A DNA stretch of 5,931 nt from an uncultured Labedella sp. (GTDB lineage Bacteria > Actinomycetota > Actinomycetes > Actinomycetales > Microbacteriaceae). The notes beneath the pieces are model-generated. The model worked only from the letters and a program-made list of their open reading frames with translations, searched no databases and was not told the DNA's origin. Below, piece after piece: positions 1 to 3,755 of the stretch (position 1 is the stretch's first letter; each line of letters begins with the position of its first letter). Position numbers and translations under genes: made by a program. The stretch lies in contig CAKTZW010000130.1 in the NCBI GenBank assembly GCA_934636065.1, positions 1-5,931 on the forward strand, read 5' to 3'.

Positions 1-152
1 GACTCGAACGCGAAGTCGTCGGTGTCGGCGTGAGCGGCAGGCGGGTCGCCGAGGGCGGCGCCGATCGAGAGGACGATCAACGCGGCCGCGGCCGCGGCCG
101 TGACGCCACCGGCCCTCCGGAGCCGTCGCGGGCGAGGGGAGGCGGTGTCCAT
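1..152 (-). CDS. Exported/membrane protein N-terminus (possibly DUF2207 family), partial
   Basis: This is the N-terminal fragment of a gene that leaves the window at its left edge; 50 full codons are visible with no stop. The start is ATG at 152-150. The protein opens with an arginine-rich n-region (residues 6-13, PRPRRLRR), then a hydrophobic alanine-rich stretch (about 17-34) and an AHA signal-peptidase-like site at 40-42, so export by the Sec route is expected. The mature part begins DTDDFAFES. In actinobacteria, an acidic DDF-F-S motif right after a signal peptide is typical of DUF2207 membrane proteins, but too little is visible to fix the family. No good Shine-Dalgarno sequence precedes the ATG; a -10-like TAGGCT ends 6 nt upstream, hinting at a leaderless transcript. 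Three GCGGCC units at 82-99 encode part of the alanine run. It is divergent from the dehydrogenase gene to its right. Export is well supported; the family name is a guess. Confidence 0.7.
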   Translation of the reverse strand, partial: MDTASPRPRRLRRAGGVTAAAAAALIVLSIGAALGDPPAAHADTDDFAFE

Positions 153-158
153 GCCGGC

Positions 159-164
159 AGCCTA
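159..164 (-). promoter_or_regulatory. Candidate -10 element (TAGGCT) for the exported-protein gene
   Basis: On the minus strand TAGGCT fits the actinobacterial -10 pattern TANNNT and lies exactly 6 nt before the ATG at 152, so transcription would begin at or next to the start codon. No convincing -35 hexamer is visible at 16-18 nt spacing. The call rests on position and on the same arrangement at two other genes in the window. Confidence 0.35.
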
Positions 165-223
165 CTGAGCGCCCACCCTCCCCGAATCCCCCGCCCGACG
201 GATCCCAGACAGCTACACCCGTC

Positions 224-253
224 CGAGGGCGCCACCCACAACGGGCGCCCTCG
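224..253. repeat. Perfect 10-bp inverted repeat in the divergent intergenic region
   Basis: The arms CGAGGGCGCC (224-233) and GGCGCCCTCG (244-253) are exact reverse complements separated by 10 nt. The dyad sits between two divergently transcribed genes, 71 bp from one start codon and 119 bp from the other. No gene ends here, so a terminator role is not the obvious reading. It could be an operator for a dimeric regulator, a structure in the leader of the dehydrogenase mRNA, or chance in GC-rich DNA. The 9-mer CGCCCTCGA, which overlaps the right arm (246-254), recurs at 266-274, 20 bp or about two helical turns away. Confidence 0.5.
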
Positions 254-360
254 ACACCGGTCTGCCGCCCTCGATCCGCGGCCCCCGCCTGTCAACCCAC
301 TGCGGACTCGCGACGCCCGGTCATAGCGTCGAAGGACACCACCGCTGCACACCACCGATG

Positions 361-367
361 AAGGAGG
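361..367 (+). promoter_or_regulatory. Strong Shine-Dalgarno sequence that fixes the dehydrogenase start at GTG 373
   Basis: AAGGAGG at 361-367 is complementary to the 3' end of 16S rRNA and lies 5 nt before the GTG at 373-375, an ideal spacing. It lies downstream of the ATG at 358 and therefore cannot serve that codon. This makes GTG 373 the probable start. Confidence 0.8.
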
Positions 368-372
368 ACGAC

Positions 373-1251
373 GTGACCGCAGAGAACGATCCCCGCACCG
401 CGCACCGCGAAGAGGGCTTCGAGGAGCAGGAGCAGGAGCAGCCCGGCCTGACGAGCGAGATGACCCCGACGCCCGACCACGGCGAGGAGAGCTACCGCGG
501 ATCCGGTCGTCTCGATGGGCTCGTCGCACTCATCACCGGCGGCGACTCGGGCATCGGACGTGCGGTCGCGATCGCCTACGCGCGCGAAGGGGCCGACGTC
601 GCCATCGTGTGCCTCCCGGAGGAGCAGGAGGACGGCGACGCGACCGCTGCCCTCGTCCAGGACGCCGGTCGGAAGTCCCTCGTCATCGCCGCAGATATCC
701 GTGAGGAGCAGGCGAACGCCGACATCGTCCAGCGCGTCGTGAGCGAACTCGGCTCCCTCGACATCCTCGTGCTCAACGCCGCGTTCCAGGACGTGCACGA
801 GAGCATCGACAAGATCGAGACGGCGAAGTTCCGCCGCACCTTCGAGACCAACCTCTACGCCCAACTGTGGATGACGCGCGAGGCGGTTCCGCACCTGAAG
901 CCGGGGTCGTCGATCATCGTGACCTCCTCGGTCCAGGCCGCGAGCCCGTCGCCGCAGCTCATCGACTACGCGATGACGAAGGCCGCGCAGGCGGCGTTCG
1001 TGAAGGGACTCGCCCAGGAGCTCGGGGAGAAGGGCGTCCGCGTGAACGCCGTCGCTCCCGGGCCGATCTGGACGCCGCTCATCCCCGGGACTTCGTGGCC
1101 GGAGAAGCTGCCGGAGTTCGGGCAGGACACGCCGCTCGGCCGCGCCGGTCAGCCCGCGGAGCTCGCCTCCGCGTACGTGTTCCTGGCGGACCCGGCCTCG
1201 TCGTACGTCTCCGGCGCGGTCGTCCCGGTCACCGGCGGCACGCCCTTCTAG
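373..1251 (+). CDS. SDR-family oxidoreductase, YghA/YdaD-type NAD(P)-dependent dehydrogenase
   Basis: A classical short-chain dehydrogenase, 292 aa from GTG 373 (297 aa if read from ATG 358). It has a Rossmann fold and should oxidise or reduce an alcohol/carbonyl pair with NAD(P)(H) in the cytoplasm; the substrate cannot be told from sequence. Counting from GTG 373, the cofactor motif TGGDSGIG is at 55-62, the NAA motif at 135-137, catalytic Asn160, Ser186 and Tyr199-x3-Lys203 are all present, and the APGPIWTP segment follows strand 6. The acidic, glutamine-rich N-terminal tail of about 45 residues, with a QPG-x4-M-x-P-x-P pattern before the fold, is the mark of the subgroup that holds E. coli YghA and Bacillus YdaD/YhdF/YhxC, several of which are linked to general stress. 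The length matches that subgroup and no key residue is missing. The gene stands alone: divergent from the gene on its left and convergent with the one on its right, with a large hairpin 37 nt past its stop. Family call very secure, substrate unknown. Confidence 0.95.
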   Translation: MTAENDPRTAHREEGFEEQEQEQPGLTSEMTPTPDHGEESYRGSGRLDGLVALITGGDSGIGRAVAIAYAREGADVAIVCLPEEQEDGDATAALVQDAGRKSLVIAADIREEQANADIVQRVVSELGSLDILVLNAAFQDVHESIDKIETAKFRRTFETNLYAQLWMTREAVPHLKPGSSIIVTSSVQAASPSPQLIDYAMTKAAQAAFVKGLAQELGEKGVRVNAVAPGPIWTPLIPGTSWPEKLPEFGQDTPLGRAGQPAELASAYVFLADPASSYVSGAVVPVTGGTPF

Positions 1252-1288
1252 TCCCGCGTCCCGCCGCGGCCGCGTGATCTGCCGCCGA

Positions 1289-1350
1289 GCGCTACACCCT
1301 CAGCCGACCGCCACACGAGTTCGTGTGGCGGTCGGCTGTTCCTGTAGCGC
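1289..1350. terminator. Long bipartite hairpin between convergent genes (copy 1 of a repeat), likely bidirectional terminator
   Basis: The outer arms GCGCTACA (1289-1296) and TGTAGCGC (1343-1350) enclose a 5x5 internal loop and a perfect 17-bp inner stem (1302-1318 with 1321-1337, arm AGCCGACCGCCACACGA) closed by only 2 nt. It lies 37 nt past the dehydrogenase stop and 38 nt past the inferred native stop of the minus-strand membrane gene (1389), so it is placed to end both transcripts. No T-tract follows on either strand, as is common for candidate terminators in high-GC actinobacteria. A 62-bp copy with only four differences occurs at 2058-2119; counting 8 bp of left flank, the repeat covers 1281-1350. 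The terminator role is inferred from structure and position. Confidence 0.75.
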
Positions 1351-2020
1351 CGGGGGGGCACTGCTCAGCGCTGGGAGTGTGGCGCAGCTCAGCGCTGGGC
1401 GGGGATCGGGATGGGGTCGCCGAAACGGGGAGGGTCGCGGACGAGCGCGAGGGCTTCGTCCCGCGTGACGTTCGTCGGAAGTTGAAGCGCGCGAACCGGC
1501 CGGTCGGATCGTCCTTCGAGACCGGCATAGCGATCGACGAGCCGGAGATCACCTCGGCCGCGAGTCGCTGAGTGGTCTCGTCGATCGTTCGGCCGCGGGC
1601 GGTGCGGAGGAGGATCGGCGCACGGAAGGTCTTGCCCGACCGCAGTACGAGCACGAGGGTCCGCTTCGTCTTGGTCTCGGCCGACATGAGCTCCGCGAGG
1701 TCGAGCTCGCTCCACTCGATCGTGTCGGTGCGGGTGCGGATCAGGCGGCGCGCGGTGTTGACGTGGGCCTGCGGCGTCCGCCACCGGGCGATCAGGATCG
1801 TGAGCCCGACGCCGATCACCGCCGCGATGATGATTCCGACGATCCGGACCCAGAGCGGGAGACTCCTCGAGAAGATCGAGGCGACCTGGATGGAGATCCA
1901 GACCGTCAGAGCGACGGTCACCGGCGTCGCCACCGCGAGGGCCAGCTTCCAGTCGGTGACGCCGAGTCGCTGCCAGGAATCGACGGGAGTAGCGGGTGAC
2001 GGCTCGTCGGGTTCGGCCAT
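1292..2020 (-). CDS. Small protein with two transmembrane helices; C-terminus probably frameshifted
   Basis: As sequenced, the gene encodes 242 aa from ATG 2020. I do not recognise a named family. Residues 1-23 are polar, two hydrophobic segments follow (about 24-47 and 57-78) with a short link, and a soluble domain from about 80 holds two beta-rich stretches (TLVLVLRSGKTF at 121-132) and a helix near 147-158. It looks like a small membrane-anchored protein with a cytoplasmic domain. Up to about Asn180 the sequence is plausible; after that it becomes a Ser/Arg/Pro-rich tail that reads into the hairpin at 1289-1350 and stops inside its outer arm. The frame one base back instead gives a 30-residue tail, starting LPTNVTRDEALALVRD, that ends in TGA at 1389, before the hairpin. 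A native protein of about 210 aa broken by loss of one base near 1481 explains this best. A sequencing error is equally possible. There is no Shine-Dalgarno sequence; a -10-like TACGCT sits 6 nt before the ATG. Confidence 0.75.
   Translation of the reverse strand: MAEPDEPSPATPVDSWQRLGVTDWKLALAVATPVTVALTVWISIQVASIFSRSLPLWVRIVGIIIAAVIGVGLTILIARWRTPQAHVNTARRLIRTRTDTIEWSELDLAELMSAETKTKRTLVLVLRSGKTFRAPILLRTARGRTIDETTQRLAAEVISGSSIAMPVSKDDPTGRFARFNFRRTSRGTKPSRSSATLPVSATPSRSPPSAELRHTPSAEQCPPGATGTADRHTNSCGGRLRV
1363..1399. repeat. 13-bp direct repeat duplicating the native stop region of the membrane gene
   Basis: GCTCAGCGCTGGG occurs at 1363-1375 and again at 1387-1399, a 24-nt period. On the minus strand each copy carries the codons CAG CGC TGA, so the inferred native stop at 1389 has an in-frame duplicate at 1365-1367. 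The remaining 11 nt of each unit are only weakly alike, which suggests an old or partial tandem duplication. Confidence 0.6.
1389..1481 (-). pseudogene. Displaced 30-codon C-terminal segment of the membrane gene (other frame)
   Basis: Read one base back from the main frame, this stretch encodes a tail beginning LPTNVTRDEALALVRD and ending PIPIPAQR before TGA at 1391-1389. Of its 30 codons, 26 end in G or C, against 23 of 30 for the same stretch in the continuing main frame, and its composition is mixed and helix-like rather than Ser/Arg/Pro-rich. Joined at codon 180 (AAC, 1483-1481), it restores a protein of about 210 aa whose stop precedes the hairpin by 38 nt. It is best read as the native end of the gene, cut off by a one-base deletion. 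Confidence 0.65.
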
Positions 2021-2026
2021 GAGGCG

Positions 2027-2032
2027 AGCGTA
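2027..2032 (-). promoter_or_regulatory. Candidate -10 element (TACGCT) for the two-helix membrane protein gene
   Basis: Minus-strand TACGCT matches TANNNT and lies exactly 6 nt before ATG 2020. There is no Shine-Dalgarno sequence between them, so a leaderless transcript is suggested. The -35 position would fall in a GC-only tract beside hairpin copy 2 and shows no consensus. Confidence 0.3.
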
Positions 2033-2057
2033 TGCGGGGCCGGCCGCCGGCCGCCGG

Positions 2058-2119
2058 GCGCTACAGCCTCAGCCGACCGCCACACGAACTCGTGTGGCGG
2101 TCGGCTGTTCGTGTAGCGC
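2058..2119. terminator. Long bipartite hairpin (copy 2), likely terminator of the MFS gene
   Basis: Same architecture as the element at 1289-1350: outer arms GCGCTACA (2058-2065) and TGTAGCGC (2112-2119), a 5x5 internal loop, and the identical 17-bp inner arms (2071-2087 and 2090-2106) around 2 nt. It starts 84 nt past the stop of the MFS gene and ends 37 bp before the start of the next minus-strand gene, so it would separate the two transcription units. It lacks a T-tract. The identity with copy 1 extends 8 bp to the left (2050-2057, one mismatch) but not to the right. Confidence 0.7.
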
Positions 2120-2161
2120 TCGGTGTTCGGGGGCGGCTCGGGCGCGGTCGGGGCGAGGAAA

Positions 2162-2212
2162 GGGCGGGGTCAGGCCGCGGGCGGGGTCAGGCCGCGGGCG
2201 GGGTCAGGCCGC
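2162..2212. repeat. Three perfect tandem copies of a 17-bp unit over the MFS stop codon
   Basis: The unit GGGCGGGGTCAGGCCGC occurs back to back at 2162-2178, 2179-2195 and 2196-2212. On the minus strand every copy contains TGA (2206-2204, 2189-2187, 2172-2170). The first of these is the stop of the MFS gene. Because 17 is not a multiple of three, the three TGAs fall in three different frames. Replication slippage that duplicated the gene end is the simplest origin. Confidence 0.9.
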
Positions 2213-3613
2213 GGCGGAGGGAGCGGTGGGCGCCTCGGCGGACGTCGCGAGGTTGCGGATTCCGAACCAGGACACGATCCCGCCGAGGGCGAGCAGGACG
2301 GCGGTGACGATCAGGGCACGGTGCAGGCCCGCGAGGTCGAGCGTCGAGCCGACGACGAAGCCGACGCACGCGATGGCGATGAGCCCGGCCACCCTGGACA
2401 CCGCATTGTTGACGGCGGACGCGATCCCCGCCTGCTCGGCGGGCGGCGCCCCCAGGATCGCACTTGTGAGCGGCGCCACGGTGATCGCGAGCCCGAGACC
2501 GAAGACGACGAGGCCCGGAAGGATCTGCCACCAGTAGTCGACCGGGTCCGCGATCGTGAGCAGGAGGACGTATCCGACGGCACCGACCAGCGGGCCGACG
2601 GTCATGAAGAGCCGCGGGCCGAGCCGACCCGCGAGCGACCCGATTCGACTCGACAGCAGCAGCATGACGATCGTGGGAGGAAGCGTCGCGAACCCGGCGA
2701 GCGTCGCCGAGAACCCGGCGACCTGCTGCAGGTAGATCGCCAGGACGAAGAACCCGAACGACAGCGCGCCGTAGATGAACGCGGTCGCGACGTTGCCCCA
2801 CGAGAAGTTGCGGTAGCGGAACACGCTCGGCGGCAGCATCGGGTGCTCGACGCGACGCTCCCACCACAGGAACGCGACGAAGCTCGCCACACCGACGACG
2901 AGGCTCAGCCACACCGCTGGATGCGCGAAGCCGAGCCGGGGCTGCTCGATGAGCGCGAACACGGGGCCGCCCAGACCGATGGCGCCGAGCACCGCCCCGA
3001 CCACGTCGATCCTCGATCGGGTCTCGACCACCGGATCGGTCGGGATGCGCCGCAGCAGGAACAGGGTCACGGCGATGGGCAGGACGTTGATGGCGAAGAT
3101 GAGGCGCCAGCTCGACGCGTCCACGAGGATGCCGCCGAGGAGCGGGCCGACGATCGTCGCGGTACCGGTCCACGCCGTCCACGTCCCGATCGCTCGGCCC
3201 TGGGCCGCGCCGGAGAACGTCGAGATGATGATCGCGAGCGACGAGGGGACGAGGAGGGCGCCGGCCGCACCCTGCAGAGCGCGGGCGACGACGAGGAGCT
3301 CCCCCGTGGGCGCTATCGCGCACGCGAGGCTGGTGAGCCCGAACCAGATGAGCCCGATGAGGAGGATGCGCCCGCGCCCGAGCGCGTCGGAGAGGGACCC
3401 GGCGAGCAGGATGAGGGCACCCAGCGTGAGCAGGTACGAGTCGACGACCCACTGCTGCAGCGCGATCCCGCCGCCGAGCTCGTCGACGATCGCCGGCAGC
3501 GCGACGTTGACGATGGACCCGTCGAGGAAGGCGACGAACGACGCGAGGATCGCGACGACGAGGACATGACGCTGCGTCGTCGGATCGACGAGGGCGGCGC
3601 GTGGATCGGTCAT
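2204..3613 (-). CDS. MFS transporter, DHA2 (14-TM) drug:H+ antiporter family
   Basis: An integral membrane transporter of 469 aa, expected to export drug-like or toxic compounds in exchange for protons across the cytoplasmic membrane. Helix 1 carries the DHA2 signature LDGSIVNVALP (30-40, Asp31). Motif A between helices 2 and 3 is GSLSDALGRGR (72-82). The antiporter motif C in helix 5 is GTATIVGPLLGG (150-161). Hydrophobic segments continue to about residue 452, consistent with 14 helices, followed by a short Ala/Ser/Pro tail. Length is normal to slightly short for the family. I place the start at ATG 3613, just before helix 1; an upstream start at 3685 would add 24 polar residues with no family support. 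There is no clear Shine-Dalgarno sequence; a -10-like GATACT lies 6 nt upstream. No regulator gene is adjacent, so neither substrate nor inducer can be inferred. The stop lies in a 17-bp tandem repeat and a long hairpin follows. Family secure, substrate unknown. Confidence 0.93.
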   Translation of the reverse strand: MTDPRAALVDPTTQRHVLVVAILASFVAFLDGSIVNVALPAIVDELGGGIALQQWVVDSYLLTLGALILLAGSLSDALGRGRILLIGLIWFGLTSLACAIAPTGELLVVARALQGAAGALLVPSSLAIIISTFSGAAQGRAIGTWTAWTGTATIVGPLLGGILVDASSWRLIFAINVLPIAVTLFLLRRIPTDPVVETRSRIDVVGAVLGAIGLGGPVFALIEQPRLGFAHPAVWLSLVVGVASFVAFLWWERRVEHPMLPPSVFRYRNFSWGNVATAFIYGALSFGFFVLAIYLQQVAGFSATLAGFATLPPTIVMLLLSSRIGSLAGRLGPRLFMTVGPLVGAVGYVLLLTIADPVDYWWQILPGLVVFGLGLAITVAPLTSAILGAPPAEQAGIASAVNNAVSRVAGLIAIACVGFVVGSTLDLAGLHRALIVTAVLLALGGIVSWFGIRNLATSAEAPTAPSAAA

Positions 3614-3619
3614 GCTCTC

Positions 3620-3625
3620 AGTATC
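3620..3625 (-). promoter_or_regulatory. Candidate -10 element (GATACT) for the MFS gene
   Basis: Minus-strand GATACT matches TATAAT at four of six positions and ends 6 nt before ATG 3613, the spacing expected of a leaderless transcript. A weak -35-like CCGACA (3645-3640) is only 14 nt away, too close for a standard promoter. Confidence 0.35.
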
Positions 3626-3724
3626 GCGGCTGCGGAACGTGTCGGGTCCCGTCGGGCGCGCCACGCGAGGCCAATCGCTCACCACGAGCGCGGTTCTTCG
3701 ACCGCACAGCCTCCGACGAGCTCA

Positions 3725-3739
3725 GGGGCCGAACGCCCC
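3725..3739 (-). terminator. Short GC hairpin after putA, weak terminator candidate
   Basis: On the minus strand GGGGC, a 5-nt GTTCG loop and GCCCC form a 5-bp stem 16 nt past the putA stop. A second small stem (GCGGT/ACCGC, 3690-3705) follows. Neither has a T-tract, and both are much weaker than the long hairpins at the other gene ends. Termination here is uncertain. Confidence 0.3.
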
Positions 3740-3755
3740 CACCGAGGGCCGCGTT

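Noticed and set aside
82..99. Three GCGGCC units as a regulatory repeat
   Set aside because: They encode part of the alanine run in a signal peptide and are explained by coding.
77..894. Overlapping minus-strand frames across the divergent region and the dehydrogenase
   Set aside because: They are antisense to a well-supported plus-strand gene, with leucine/aspartate/arginine-biased products and no motifs.
1478..1486. Programmed -1 ribosomal frameshift in the membrane gene
   Set aside because: The site reads TTC AAC TTC, with no X-XXY-YYZ slippery heptamer. A one-base deletion or sequencing error is simpler.
1281..2119. The hairpin pair as a CRISPR array or transposon ends
   Set aside because: There are only two copies about 770 bp apart, with no regular spacers. 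They are in direct orientation with no target duplication, and no transposase lies between them.
1572..2537. 321-codon plus-strand frame through the membrane gene, hairpin 2 and the MFS end
   Set aside because: It crosses a palindrome, tandem repeats and two genes on the other strand; composition is Arg/Ala/Thr-rich shadow coding.
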